A model generated the notes under the pieces. The model was given only the letters and a program-made list of their open reading frames with translations, did no database searches and had not been told where the DNA came from. This document shows, piece by piece, positions 24,090-37,525 of a stretch of DNA of 64,000 nt. The first letter of the stretch is position 1, and each line of letters starts with the position of its first letter. This DNA comes from Stromatinia cepivora (taxonomy: Eukaryota > Ascomycota > Leotiomycetes > Helotiales > Sclerotiniaceae). Location: contig RCTD01000014.1 of assembly GCA_014898415.1 (NCBI GenBank), positions 682,001-746,000 of the forward strand, given 5' to 3'. Both the position numbers and the translations under genes were made by a program.

Positions 24090-24545
24090 TTTCGTAATTC
24101 TCCAAAAGTTTTTTGATATATATTAAGTTTTATAAAGCTTTCTATATATTTTCTATTGATTAATAGTTTTTCTGTTATACTAGATATTATATTCTTTATC
24201 CTTTCTTTTTATAAGCTAATATTTTTTCGATTTTATATTCTATATATCCTTCGATTTCTTCGGGAAATAAAGGATCGATAATATCTTCATATTCAAACTA
24301 TAATTCGAATAATGAAATATAAAAGATATTATATATCTTATATAATAATAGAAATACTAACTTGCACATTTGCCCACTACCTATAATATTGATAATAATG
24401 AAAAGACTTATAAAATAATCGAAGAATTTCTTTTTGGATTATAATTGTTTGATATTTTTGATATTGAATATAATCTTATTATCGATATAGAATTATTAAA
24501 ATAAATCTTTTTTGTTATTCTTTGATCTTTTCTTTATTAAATTAT
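24090..24545 (-). pseudogene. Gypsy-C copy A integrase C-terminus and chromodomain
   Basis: Reading leftward on the minus strand, the text includes DPLFPEEIEGYIEYKIEKIL, then KKKG, a stop-broken YLV..NY stretch and ELLENYEKEI-like text (LLENYEKEIILSKYI). This matches the integrase-chromodomain junction (P-EEIEGE-EYEVEKIL) and the chromodomain fold of fungal chromoviruses. In the family this module directs insertion to heterochromatin. Stops stand where the chromodomain Trp codons should be. The solo LTR at 24546 separates it from the integrase body. Confidence 0.75.
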
Positions 24546-24736
24546 TGTTACGAACCTCAACTACGAAACTAGGGCTAACCGAAAGCGGGCCGAATTGTAC
24601 GCTAGTCTGAAGAGTTTTCATCTATATAGAGGGGAATTCTTCAATATTATTAGAAAGAAAGTAATGAAAAGTCTTGATTCTAAATCCAACTTTATTGTTA
24701 TTCGAAATTAATCGATTCTTTGCTGTGATTCTCACA
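24546..24736 (+). repeat. Solo LTR, family E (191 bp) with TSD ATTAT
   Basis: It starts TGTTACGAACCTCAAC and ends GTGATTCTCACA. Perfect 5-bp duplications ATTAT at 24541-24545 and 24737-24741 mark one insertion event. The same sequence occurs inverted at 48198-48390. No internal domain is attached, so it is a solo LTR left by LTR-LTR recombination. It is less AT-shifted than its surroundings. Confidence 0.9.
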
Positions 24737-24741
24737 ATTAT

Positions 24742-25765
24742 TCCAAATTTTTGTTAGCTTTGCCTTTTCCTGATTTAATGATTCGATATATTTTTATACA
24801 ATAGATACTTTTTTTTGATATTAATATCCTTACTAATATAGTTAAATATAAACAGATATCTATACATTACTTTAAAAAATACTTCGTCAATTATATTATA
24901 TTATATCATATTATAAATGAATTCCGTTAAAAATAATAACGATATTTTATTGTTTTATTTTTAATTGATATAATAAATAATATAATAAATTAGATTCTAA
25001 TTTTGTTATTCTATTTAATTATCGATTTATAAATACAATATTATCGATCATTTGCAATATATTCTTAAATAGAAAAGCAAGCTCCCCCAAAATTTATTTA
25101 TGAATTATAATCCTCAATCCGAAATTATTCCTTTTAATACATCAAAATCTTTAAAAATATATCGAAATAGAATTTTTATTAATTCGAATAAAATTATCGT
25201 TTTATTAATTGAAATATATCAGACGAGTTTCATATACCTATTGATAATAATAAAGATAATATTATATATATATTTATTTATTTTTAAAAGAAATAGATCT
25301 ATAATAAAATCCATTATTATTTCTTTTCAAAAACCAAAAAGAAAGAATATGATTTATAATTCATTATAAAATCGATAATATTTCATAATTATTCATTAAT
25401 AAATAATATATATTCATATATATCTTTTTATATTTTTCATTATATTAAATTAGAAATATTTGTTTTTTAGGATTTCCCAGGTTTTCTTAATACCCTAATA
25501 ATCTTTTATAAAGTTATTATAATGGGTTTTCAAGATTTCAATCTTTATAATTTCATCTAATAATATAAAGGCATATTCATTATAAATGAACAAACTATTA
25601 GCATCGATTTTCCAAAATACAGTATCTCTAATTGAATTATATCGATACTTTAGATATTTTTTGTTCTTTATAAAATAGTTATTTTTTTGAAATCGTAATA
25701 AAGCATTTTTCATCGGTTTCGATATTGATTCAAATATTATTTCATTATTAATTAATATACTAATT
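24742..25765 (-). pseudogene. Gypsy-C copy A integrase remnant
   Basis: The frame 25713-25495 reads KYRYNSIRDTVFWKID, then LFIYNEYAFI and EIIKIEILKTHYNNF. This is the linker and start of the HHCC domain typical of Ty3/Gypsy integrases (W-ID-LL-Y--RAF-P, then EIL--HHD). Degraded core text continues to 24742, where the family E solo LTR interrupts. Copia-3 sits immediately upstream (right edge 25765), separating it from RT/RNase H. Confidence 0.7.
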
Positions 25766-25931
25766 TGTTAACTTTTGGTGCAGGAAATAGTAGTATTGTT
25801 GACTATATAGATTGAACTAAGGATCTATATTTTTAATAAAAGTAGAATTGAGGTTATCCCCAAATATAATCTGTGCACCATTATGATCTCATAATTTCAA
25901 TTTTAATCCTATAATAATCTCATTTCCAATA
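25766..25931 (-). repeat. 3' LTR of Copia-3
   Basis: It is 166 bp; in plus reading TGTTAACTTTTGGTGCAGG to TTTCCAATA. Flank 25761-25765 is TAATT. Confidence 0.94.
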
Positions 25932-28900
25932 CTCCTTTATTGAAGATATCCTATTCGATTCTTCTAAATTATTAATCCCAATATTTTTTTGAATCTTTCG
26001 AAAGCAATCCTTACACAAAGCTTTGTCATTCTATCAACAACTATATCATATATATTGATATAACTAATAACGATTTTCTCCTTTTCTATCAAATCCTTAA
26101 TAAAATAATAATTGATATCTATATATTTGAATCATTTATACAAATATAAATTCTTAATTAAAACTAAAGCACCTTAATTGTTATTAAACATTTGAACTAT
26201 ATTTTTGTTCTTTTCAATATAATTTGATCTGAATAAATCTTTAAATATTTGTATAATCTATCTCTTTTATTTGATAAACATTATTATCATAATATATTCT
26301 GATTTTATATTAAAAGTAATTATAAATATTTGTTTCTTATTAATCCATAATATAAAACTTTTATAGAATATTACAACTTTCTTTGAAATACTTTTCCGAT
26401 TATATTTATTATTAATTCAATCTATATCTATATATACTTTTATTATATTATTAAATATATTATATTCTTTATAAATATCAGATTATATTTTCTTTAATCC
26501 GAACTATAGCTTCTATTTGATTATTAATCATAAATATCATATCAAATTCTTCAAAGCTATAATATAATGTTTTATTGATTTTGCTATAAATTATGAAAGT
26601 CTTTCAATTGAGAATACTATATTTGATCGAATATATACTATTAGATAAATCATACTTCCTATTCGTTGTTAATATTCGTTCATATCTATCAGTTTATTGT
26701 TATCGATTGTTAATCGGAGATAGGTATAATCTATTATTAGTAATTTCTTGATTTAATATTATCCATATATAATATTATATTTGGTTAATATAACATCGAA
26801 ATATTTTTTTTGATTTATAATTAATATATATATTTTTTTATTACAAATAACTTTAATATCTAGGATCTTATTAATCTCTCTTAAATTCTTAATATTAAAA
26901 CAGATTAATAGCTTTTCATCGAACCAAATGATTTACAATAATATATATAATACAATAACGATATCATCGATATATACCAATAATATTATATTATAATCTT
27001 TGGATATATATAAATATAGATCTATCAAATTTTATACAAAATCTATACCTAAAAGCTCTTTCTTCAATAATAGACTCCAATCCCTTTCAATTTGTTTTAA
27101 ATTATATAAACTTTGTAAAACTTATAATATATATCCCTTTTTGATTTTAATATCTTAAAATAATTCGAGATAAATCTTTTCCTTTAAATATAATTCAATA
27201 AAAACGTTTTTGATATCGAAATATAAATATTCCAAATTTTCCTTTGTAATAATAACTAAGAATAATCTGAATATATCTAGCCTTATTATTAATATAAATA
27301 TTTCATTATAATCCTTTCCTAATATTTAACTAAACCTTTGAATCATTAATTTTATCTTGAATTATTCTATCTTGTTATTTTTGGTTTTAATTATAAATAC
27401 TTATTTCATTAAAACCAGATTATTTCCTTTAAAAAATATATATTCTTTTTAAATACCATTTTGAACCAAAAATATGATTTCCTTTTGGATAACTTTCTTT
27501 CATTTTTCAAAGTATTCTCAATCCGATATTGTTTCCTTATAAATTCTTAATATTTTGATTTCTAGAATTTCTTTGACTAAATATACTATACTTTTTATAT
27601 TGTTTATATCTATCAACGAAATTATGAAATCTGAAATGATTTTATTTTTAATATAAAGATTCATTTTGTAAATAATTGAAATTATAATTATAATATATTC
27701 TACATTTTCTTGAATTTTGGCCTATATAAATATTACAATCAATACCCTTATAATCTTACTTTCCCGTTTTTCTTCAGGATCTTATTCTATATCTCTTTTC
27801 CGTTTTCGTATTAGATATTTTAAAGATTCATCTTCAAGATCCATTTCATCCTCTTATTCAATCTCAGATGATTATAAATTTATTTTACTTTTTGATTTTG
27901 TTAAAATAAACTTATCAGCAAAATTTAAAACGATCTTAAATTTTGTTTTTGATACAGATTTAAAATTTACAGAAATTGATTTTTGAATTAAACCTTTTAA
28001 AATAATGAATTCGATATCTAAAATATCTTTGGAAGAAAATTCTTAATTTGTTTTCTGAATATTGCCATTTTTATCTTCATTATATATTAATATTGATATA
28101 TCTAATTTATCTGATTTCAATTCGACAATTGGGATATTTAACATAATCATTAAATTCGATATAATATCTACTAAAGAGAATATTTAAAACAAAAATGATA
28201 TAAATATTACATTTGGTATTAAGAATAAAGAAAATACTTTATTTATTATTAATCTATTACAAAATTTTCGATTTAACTTTATATTCTTTGTTTTTTGTAA
28301 ATCTAATTCATAATTTCTTAATTTAAAATCCAAATCTCTTTTTCAATGAAATTCATTTATAATTACTTTACTTAATCGAAATATATAATCTAATTCTGGA
28401 AAATATATTTTGATATATTTATTTATAACTTTTGAATATCTTAAAAATATATCGATTTTCGAAGTATCCCGCAATTTATTATATCTCTGCCCTTTCGGAA
28501 TAATCTTAGGATTAATATAAATATAATATTTGCTCCCCCAAACTTTACATATCTTTATATTTAATATTATATTTATAAAAGCTTTTATAAAGGATCGATC
28601 TATTTCATTCATATCAGAACCAATATTAATGCGATTCCTGATATAAGCATCGTATTTTATAGCTTTGTCCCAAAATTCTAATGGCAATTCAGCTTCTTTT
28701 AGTATTGCTTTTATATCTATCTCTGTAATCCTTATATTCTGTTTTGCAGATTTGTTTTGATATGAAAAGGCAATTATTATAATTTCAGATTATATATCTA
28801 ATAATTATTTATGAATAACTTATAAGAATTCCGATATATTATTAATCCTGATTATAATAATCTTTTCTCCAATAACTAATTCCATTTCCTTTTTCCAAGT

Positions 28901-31083
28901 TTTCAATATTTGAATTATATTATCTTTTTGTTTAAATAGTATAATTCAATTTACTTTTATATAATTATTAATAATCAATATAAAATAATAATTCCTTTGA
29001 ATTGATTTTGGGAATAGTCCTGTAATATCGAAATGTATAAATTCGAATCTTTTTGATTTATATAAATTCAATTACTTCGGAATACGATTGATTATTTTAA
29101 TAAATATATATATTTTATAGATATCTAATTCAATTGGGATTTTTATTGGTTTGATTATATTGAATACTTTGTATAAATTCTTGATCTTATTTGGATCTAG
29201 ATGATTGAATTTTTGATGCCATAATAGGTATCTCTTTTTTTCCTTGAATGTTAATTCGTTATTGATATCTTTGGTGTTATCGATTATCTCTAAAGAAAAG
29301 CCTTTTTCCTGATCATTTTGGTATACATTAAAATAAAGAATTATATCCTTATATCCTTTAATTATATATAAAACTATATACATTCTATTTTACATTTTAG
29401 TATAAATAACTTTCTTATTATCCTTTTTGAAATATATATAATAAGAATTGAATTCCCCTTGCAACCCTATTTCGCAAATCCTTTTTTCTAACAACAAGTT
29501 TACTTTTAACCCTAATATATATAATATATTTGAAAGTAGCATTTTAGAATTATCTTTATATATTATATCTACTAAATTTTAATAATAACAATATATCATT
29601 CCTCTATCAACCTTTATTCTTTATTTGATAATAAATTCTATTAATTTGAATAATAAAGGTTGATCAGATATATATAAAGAAATACTTATATCGATATATT
29701 ATTTATTAAAGGAAGTTTTATTAATAGTTTTTTTTGTTAAATTACAATCTTCCTTTATTATATTCTTAATATCAAAATCTAATTCAAAGATATTATTAAT
29801 AAAGTATATTTAATCTTTCTTATTAAAATAAATCTTCTTTGAATTCGATAATCTTCTTCTTTTTTAATAATAAAGATAACTATAAAAGAATTTGTTGATT
29901 CCTATTAAATATAAATAGTCTCATATATAATAACTTTCCCTTTAATACAAATCACAAATATTATTTGAAATCTCAAAATCTGATTTTTGACATCAAGAAA
30001 TATACCTAGATCCTTTCACAATTTATACTAACTCTGATTCATCCTTAAAACAAAATTCCTTAGCCTATAAATGCTTGATCTTATCATTAATATTAAAACT
30101 GATTTGGATATTCAATATATTTATTATTTCTTAATAATCGATTAAAAGATTATATATTAAAATCAAAAACAAAATAATATCTTAATATATTAATCGATAG
30201 TTTTCGTTTGCAGCTCCTAATTTCCTTCTATACTCTTTCAATTTGTCCCAAACTTCGATAATAATTATATTGGGATAGATATTGAATTAGAATTTGAAGT
30301 TCTGGATCATTGTTATATATATATTGATTGTAATTGTATTAACTCTGGTATATTTTGATTTAAGATATCTCCAGAATATATATATTGTTGAATATTCGTT
30401 AATAAAAGTTTCATTGTTATTATTGAATATTATACAAATATATAATAATATATTCACTTTATTCTTTAAGTATTCCGATTTCAATTCAATATTGTAACAT
30501 ATACGATCATTAATCTTATAAGCAGATACTATATTGAATCCTATAATCTGTATATATTCGTTTAATATTTGATCAATTATATAAAATCATCCTTTCCTTT
30601 TCAATTATATTTTCGTTTGTTTGAACCATTGTTTATAATTATTTTGATCAAACTTTGAAGGATTATTTGATTCTAATATTGTAAAGGTTTTTTGTTATTT
30701 AATAGATATCAAAAATAATCTTTAGATTTTTAAAACGGTTTTAAAAAAAAAGATATATAATAAATAAATTCAAAATAATAAAGAAATATAAAAATAAAAC
30801 AATAAAAAAAATTCATAAGATTATATTATAATATATTTTCTTATAATTATACAAATTTATTTTTCGTTTTTATTATAATTCTATATCAGTATTATATAGA
30901 TTATTTTCTGTTTTGATCTATAATATTATAAGTTATAAGTTGTATTATCATATTTCAATTCTATTTCAGTAATATTATATGAAAACTCTGATTTTCACTT
31001 TATTCTATCCCTACTAATTATACTAATTCTTTCTCGATTTGCTTTACTTTCTAATCATTATTATACAATTGGATCTTATAATT

Positions 31084-31249
31084 TGTTAACTTTTAGTACA
31101 GGAAATAGTAATATTATTAATTATATAAATTGAATTAAGGATCTATATTTCTAATAAAAATAGAATTGAAGTTATCCCCAAATATGATCTATATACCATT
31201 GTGGTCTTGTAATCTCAATTCTAATCCTATGATGGCCTCATTTCCAACA
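31084..31249 (-). repeat. 5' LTR of Copia-3
   Basis: It is 166 bp; in plus reading TGTTAACTTTTAGTACAGG to TTTCCAACA, followed by TAATT at 31250-31254. The adjoining primer site (31069-31083) reads AATTATAAGATCCAA on the minus strand. Confidence 0.94.
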
Positions 31250-31254
31250 TAATT

Positions 31255-32652
31255 ATCTAATATAATATCGATTGTCTATAATCAATTCCTATCAACGATT
31301 CTTTAGAATTATATAAAAGTAAATTATATACTTTTTATTGAAAAAGATTTATAGTATTCTATAAAGATTCTATTTTTACTTTCGAAAAAAAGAAAATTAT
31401 TATTATTATTGCAATACTTTTCAATTTATTCTATAATATAAATAGTATCTTATTGATATTATTTATGTTTTCAATATAATCTAATTATTTCGATAAATTA
31501 TCAATAGAATTTAATTTGTTTAATCTATAAATGATTATAAAATTATAAAGAATCAGGATTTCGGTTTATTATATTTATTTATCATTGAATCTTTTTTTCT
31601 TTATAAAGTATTAAAAATTATTGTAATCTGTTTTAATTATAATAATATATTGATTACTTATAATATAATATCATTATTAAATAAAAGTTATATAAATAAT
31701 TGAAAATTCTTAATTATAAATAAAGTATCTTTGTTCTATTAAATTGAATTTCCTTGAATAGAAAATAATAGGATATTATTGAAAAATAGTAGAATCGTTT
31801 GTATTATCAAAAAACAATTGAAAAAATATATATTCTAATATAAACCTAGAAATATCAATTTCGATTAAAATTCAGAATATTAAATCGAAATACCGAAGCA
31901 TCAATATAATAATAAAGATTTCTTTTAAATTATCAAAAATATTTTGAATTTCTTTTGTTTATTTGAATTTCAATACAGTTTTTTCTTTTTTGATACTTTA
32001 TAATAGATTTGTTAAATAATAATAATTCGTAAATAAACTATAATAAACTATTAATAGAAATTTACAAAATTTAAAAAGACCTAAACTTTGTAAAAAAATA
32101 TCGATATTGATTATTCAATAATGATTTAAATTCTATTCGATTTTATAATAATACCTTTTTTTGATATAATAAAATTTAGAAATTTTATTTTATATATATA
32201 GAATATATATATTTTTAATTTGATATAGAATTTATATTCAAATAATCTAATAAAATTTTTATAAATATCAATAATATAATTTTCCTTATTTTTGAAATAA
32301 ATAAAAATATTATTTAAATATATAATATAAATACTATTTGCAAAATTAACTAATTTTTGATTGATATATATCTAAAAAATAATAAAGATATTAATCAAAC
32401 CAAAAAATATAATTAAATATTCGAATTATTTATAATAAATATAGAATATTATTTTCCATTTGTTGCTTTCTTATATATATATTTGATAATATATATTTTT
32501 AAAATCGAATTTTATAAAAAAGATCTTTTACTTTAAATAATCTAATAATTCATTAATTAAAAATAAAGAGATATAATTCTTTTTTATAATTTGATTAAGA
32601 TTATAATAATCAATATATAATTGATAATTATTATTTTTCTTTAAAATAAATA
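31255..32652 (-). pseudogene. Gypsy-C copy A reverse transcriptase and RNase H remnant
   Basis: Minus-strand text from 32650 leftward reads as Ty3/Gypsy RT with stops: YIDYYNLNQIIKKNY, LINELLDYL, a KFDFKN-like motif A, WKIIFY, FFGLIN and a YLNN form of the catalytic YLDD, followed by RNase H-type text. A parallel copy lies at 47130-48010. Copia-3 borders it on the left and Gypsy-B on the right; the AAATA and TAATT duplications confirm it was interrupted twice. Confidence 0.78.
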
Positions 32653-32934
32653 TGTGACGCACAAAAGCCGTAGTAGAGCTGAATAAACAGGGTCAGTTAT
32701 GTTCCTTAAAATCTACAATTGAAGAATTATGGCTTATAAGAAGCGACTAGATATATATACACAAATACCCATTTATAGGCTGCAGGGCTGTGTGCATGCA
32801 TTATTAGGGTCATTATTTTACTATATTAAATCGTATGATTCGTAATGCATACACATGGATGATCAGCTTATAAATTGATATAGGAGATAAGGGGTATCAC
32901 GTGATTAGTCTCCTGTAATTCACGATTCATGATA
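32653..32934 (-). repeat. 3' LTR of Gypsy-B copy 1
   Basis: It is 282 bp; in plus reading TGTGACGCACAAAAGCC to CACGATTCATGATA. It is far less AT-shifted than its partner at 44374 (for example GGCTGCAGGGCTGTGTGC retained), so RIP hit the two LTRs unequally. Confidence 0.93.
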
Positions 32935-32960
32935 CTACCCCCTCCTTTGGAAAAGTTCGC
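32935..32960 (-). promoter_or_regulatory. Polypurine tract of Gypsy-B copy 1
   Basis: On the minus strand CCAAAGGAGGGGGTAG ends directly at the 3' LTR. This is the expected plus-strand DNA priming site. It confirms the element's minus orientation. Confidence 0.75.
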
Positions 32961-33039
32961 CTTCAAGCATTTTACTCTTCTGTTCCATTGCTATTTCATT
33001 AGAAATTAGGTTTTGTGAAGATTTATAAGCTTTAAATCA

Positions 33040-33345
33040 ATTAGATTAATCATTTTGATTGATTTGATCAATTTACTGGAAATTGATCAAATTGACCAAA
33101 ATAATCGATCAAATTGATCAAAATAATGAATAAATTGATCAAATCGACCAAATTATTTATCAATTGATTAAATTAATATTGATTTATATTCTTTTTGATT
33201 TGAAGAATTTCTAAAAAGAAAAAATTTAAATAGAAAAGGGAAGGAGATTGAATTATGATATAGTAATAATGGATAATTAATATAATCAATTCTGAAATCG
33301 ATCAAATTAATCGACCAAATTGATCAAATCAATCAAATTGAATGA
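33040..33345. repeat. Cluster of ATTGATCAAA-type palindromic motifs
   Basis: Many degenerate copies of TTGATCAA and TCGATCAA or TTGACCAA lie at 33040-33180 and 33296-33345, in the 3' untranslated tail of Gypsy-B. Spacing is irregular, about 10-20 bp. Confidence 0.7.
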
Positions 33346-33999
33346 AATCAATAGGGGTAATATTATATTTCGTTTTTATTATATTCAAACTTCCTTTTAT
33401 ATAATTTTTGAAATAATTATAGGTATAAGTTTTTTGAAATATATTGCTTTTGTATTATCTTAATGGTAGTAGCTTATTTGTTGTATAAAATTCGGGTTAT
33501 ATATGTATATAATTAAATTCCTTTGAATTTGTATAGGTTTTCAATCCTTTTGTGATTATATATGTATGTATTATTATAAAATCATAATATTTAGTTTATT
33601 GAATTGAAGAATACTTTTCTTTTTTTTGGTTTTATAAATGAATTGTTATTTATATAATTATAATTATTCCTTTTGTTTTTATAAAGCTTTATTTAATCAA
33701 TTAATCGATTAGAAGAACCAGGTAATATTGGATTAATTAGATGAAAATTGTATAGGAGGTGTAATAATATTTTAAAATCGGAAGTAGGATATTAGATAAG
33801 ATCGATATTGTTATTAAATTATAAAACTTTATATAATGGGGTTTTTTGTATTTTCTTTATTATTAGGATTTTCTTTATTTTTTATTCCGAATTATTAATT
33901 ATATTAATAAACAGAGATGGTTTAAATATTTGATTAGGAAAAAGATCGTTATATATTTTATATAATCGATTTAAAAAGAAAACAGAATGAATTTTTATT

Positions 34000-35651
34000 A
34001 TAATTAAGAATTCGAATTTGAAAGAATTTTTAGATTGATTAATGATCTTGAATCTTTCTTGAATCGGGAAATCTAATTTCTTAAATGATCTTTGGGTAAA
34101 GTAATTTTTTATATTGAACTATATATAATCTTTAATATCAAAATCAATTTTATATTAATAAACATTTATAGATTTCAATATCTTGGTTTAGGTATACAAT
34201 AAATCTTCTTTTGTTTATACAAAAGCTAATTTATTATATTCTATGTATATATAGATATTATATATATTTATATCATCTATTAATTTATTAACATCTTCCT
34301 TTTATTCCTATGTATATTTCGGTGTATATTTGTATAGGGTTTTATAGAATATAAGTCTTTCTAAAGAGTTGTATAAAAGAGTAAATTATATGTAATCTAT
34401 TATAGATAGGAATTTTGATTAATTGTTTTAATAATAACTAATAAACAATTTTAACCATTATTAAAGGTATTAATTATAAATTTCAATTTGATCATTGATT
34501 TGAGGATAATAAATAATAGATAATTTGAAATCGATTTCTAGAATTTAGCTGAATTCCTTTTAGAATTGTAATATGAATTGGGGGCCGCGATTTGATACTA
34601 TAATATTAAAGGGATTATAATATTGATATATATAGTAAAGATATAATTATATTTGAATTCGAATATCGATTGATTTGTAATAAGATATAGAGATAATTTG
34701 TTTCGTTAATCGATTAATAATGATTAAAATATTATTATATCCGTATTTATTTTTATTAAAGTTATAATAATCTATAATAATATATTACTATATTCAATTA
34801 AAAATCGGAAATAAATACAATAAACTGGGAATACAATTATATAAAACAAAATTACATTTGTAGATATAACAATTGCATATATATCTGATTACAATATCGT
34901 ATATTCTGAATTAATAGTATTATTGAGATAATACAAAGTAGATTTTGCTTATACTAGGGTGAACAATAAAAACGGAATTATGGGCTTTACGAATCAGATA
35001 AATTCAAAGATTGTCGATATCGGGTATTATTAAACAATCATTATAAAACAAGAGATTATTTTGAAGTAATATATATTTGTAATTTTGAGTAATTTGCATT
35101 CTGAATGTTAACAAATTATCTGTAGTTTTATTTGCTTCGATAGTATAATTAATTAAATCGAATCGAAAAGCGATTTTATTCAAATCAATATTAATAATCA
35201 CTGTTTCATTTGGATGATGCTTTTGTAAGACTTTTTTTATGATTTCAATATTAATTTGATTATCTTTAGTAAATTATTGGAGGCAATTCTTTTTTTTGAT
35301 ATAATTCTAAAGATTCAATTTATTGATCTGATAAATTAAAATATTAACGAAAGGATTATCTTTTTTTAAAATGATATATAATGATGAAATTATAATCGAT
35401 TAGAACTTCTATTCAACAAATTTATCGGGCATTGAAAGTTTTAATAATTATAAAATATTCAAAGATCTTATAATCAATATAAACCTTGATTTTATATAAT
35501 GAACCAATGAATTCTGTTTTTCAATAATTAAAAGATCAAATAATTGATAGTATTTCCTTATTATAAACTTTATAATTCAGTTTAGTAGCAATTATAATCT
35601 TAAAGAAATAAGTTACAGAAAATCAATCTTCATTATACTATTATAATAATA
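34000..35651 (-). pseudogene. Gypsy-B copy 1 integrase remnant
   Basis: The minus frame 35201-35004 reads FRMQITQNYKYILLQ, then LLFYNDCLIIPDIDNL. This is the lead-in to a Ty3/Gypsy integrase zinc domain (typically DGLLLYNDRL-VPD). Degraded core text continues leftward. Copia-4 (from 35657, duplication TATTA at 35652-35656) separates it from RT. Confidence 0.65.
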
Positions 35652-35656
35652 TATTA

Positions 35657-35822
35657 TGTTGGAAATGAGGCCATCATAGGATTAGAATTGAGGTCACAAG
35701 ATCACAATGGTGCACAGACCATATTTGGGGATAATTTCAATTCTATTCTTACTAGAAATATAGATCCTTAGTTCAATCTATATAATCAACAATATTACTA
35801 TTTCCTGTACCAAAAGTTAATA
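35657..35822 (+). repeat. 5' LTR of Copia-4
   Basis: It is 166 bp, TGTTGGAAATGAGGCC to AAAAGTTAATA; TATTA precedes it. The primer-binding site GATTATAAGATTCGG begins at 35823. Confidence 0.95.
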
Positions 35823-36279
35823 GATTATAAGATTCGGTTATATAGTAGTGATTAGAAAGCAAAGCAAATCGAGAAAAGATTAGTATAACTAGTAAAGATA
35901 GAACAAAATGAAAATCAAAGTTTTTATATAATACTATCGAAGTAGAATTGAAATACGATAATATAGTTTATAATTCATAATATTATAGACCAAAACGGAG
36001 AGCAGTCTATATAATGTTGATACAGAATTATAGCAGAGGCGAAAAGCAAGTTCGTATAACTACAAGAAAATATATTACAATATGATTTTATGAATTCTTT
36101 TATTGTTTTATTTTTATATTTCTTTATTATTTTGAATTTATTTGTTATATATCCTTTTTTAAAATCATCTTAAAAATCTGAAGATTATCTTCGATACTTA
36201 TCAAATAACAAGAAATTTTCACAATATCGGAATCAAACAATTCTTCGAAGTTCGATCAAAATAATTATAAACGATGGTT

Positions 36280-37000
36280 CAGATAAACGAAGATACAATT
36301 GAAAAAAAAAGGATGGTTTTATATAATTGATCAAATATTAGATGAATATATGTAGATTGCAGGATCTAATATAGTATCTGTTTACGAGATTAATGATTGT
36401 GTATATTATAATATTGAACTGAAATCGGAATATTTAAAGGACGAAGCGAATGTGTTATTGTATATTTGTATAACATTTAATAATGATGATGAAGCCCTTA
36501 TCGATGAATATTCAATAGTATATATATTCTGGAGATATCTTAAATCAAAATATACTAGAGTTAGTGTAGTTATAGCCAATATATATATGATAATGATTTA
36601 GAACTTCAAATTCCAATCCAATATCTATCCCGATATGATTATTATCGAAGTTTGGGATAAATTGAAAGAGTATAAAAGGAAACTAAAAGTTACAAACAAA
36701 AACTATCGATCAGTATATCAAAATATTGTTCTGTTCTTGATTTTAATATATAATCTTCCAATTGATTATCAAGAAGTAATGAATATATTGGATATCCAAA
36801 TCAGTTTTAGTATCGATGATAAAATCAAATATTTATAGACTAAAGAATTTCGTTTTAAGGATAAATCAGAATTAGTACAAATTGTGAAAGGATCTAGATA
36901 TACTTTTCGATGCTAAAAATCAGATTTCGAGATTCCAAATAATACTTACGATCTGTATCAAAGGGAAGATCATTATATACGAGACTACCCGTATTTAGTA
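36280..37000 (+). pseudogene. Copia-4 gag remnant
   Basis: Text from about 36410 (LKDEANVLLYICITFNNDDE) through the frame 36635-36838 (IIIEVWDKLKEYKRKL, NLPIDYQEVMNILDIQ) is Copia gag. A CCHC zinc knuckle follows near 36945-36999 with Cys ligands changed to Tyr (DLYQREDHYIRDYP), the change G-to-A mutation makes from TGC or TGT. In-frame stops separate the parts. Confidence 0.82.
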
Positions 37001-37525
37001 TAAACCAATAAACTATTTTATAATTATTTTTGTTATCAAAGGAGAAGGGGATCATTGAATCCGAAGAAGGTTTATTTCAACAAAAAAGATTAAGTATATT
37101 TTGTTAACAATATCTTTGAATTAGATTCCGATATTAAGGATATAATAAAGGAAGATTGCAATTTGATAAAGGAAATTATTAGTAAGACTTCTTTTAGTAA
37201 ATGGTATATTGATATAGGTATTTCTTTATATATATTTAATCAATCTTTATTATTCAGATCAATAGAATTTATTGTTAAATAAAGGATAAAAGTTGATAGA
37301 GAAATGATATATTATTGTTATTGGGGTTTAATGGATATAGTATACAAAGATGGTTTTAAGATATTACTTTCAAATGTATTATATGTATTAGGGTTAGAAG
37401 TAAATTTGCTGTTAGGAAAAAGGATTTGCGAAATAGGGTTGTAAAGGGAATTCAATTTTTATTATATATATTTTAAGAAGGATAATAAGAAAGTCATTTA
37501 TATTAAAATACAAGATGGAATATAT

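Larger units (their letters stand above)
25766..31249 (-). mobile_element. Copia-3: complete RIP-inactivated Ty1/Copia element inside Gypsy-C
   Basis: The element is 5484 bp in reverse orientation, with LTRs at 25766-25931 and 31084-31249 and perfect TAATT duplications at 25761-25765 and 31250-31254. Recognisable minus-strand frames are gag (30484-30287, LKNKVNILLYICIIFNNNNE), integrase HHCC (29383-29072, LWHQKFNHLDPNK), integrase C-terminal part (28687-28343, KVWGSKYYIYINPKIIPKGQ) and an RT YIDD region near 26956-26985. The integrase core is present, unlike in Copia-4. Stops break every domain. It split the integrase of Gypsy-C copy A from its RT. Confidence 0.95.

Noticed and set aside
33040..33345. 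Possible CRISPR-like array of short repeats
   Set aside because: The units are degenerate, irregularly spaced and palindromic without unique spacers, in a eukaryotic retrotransposon tail.
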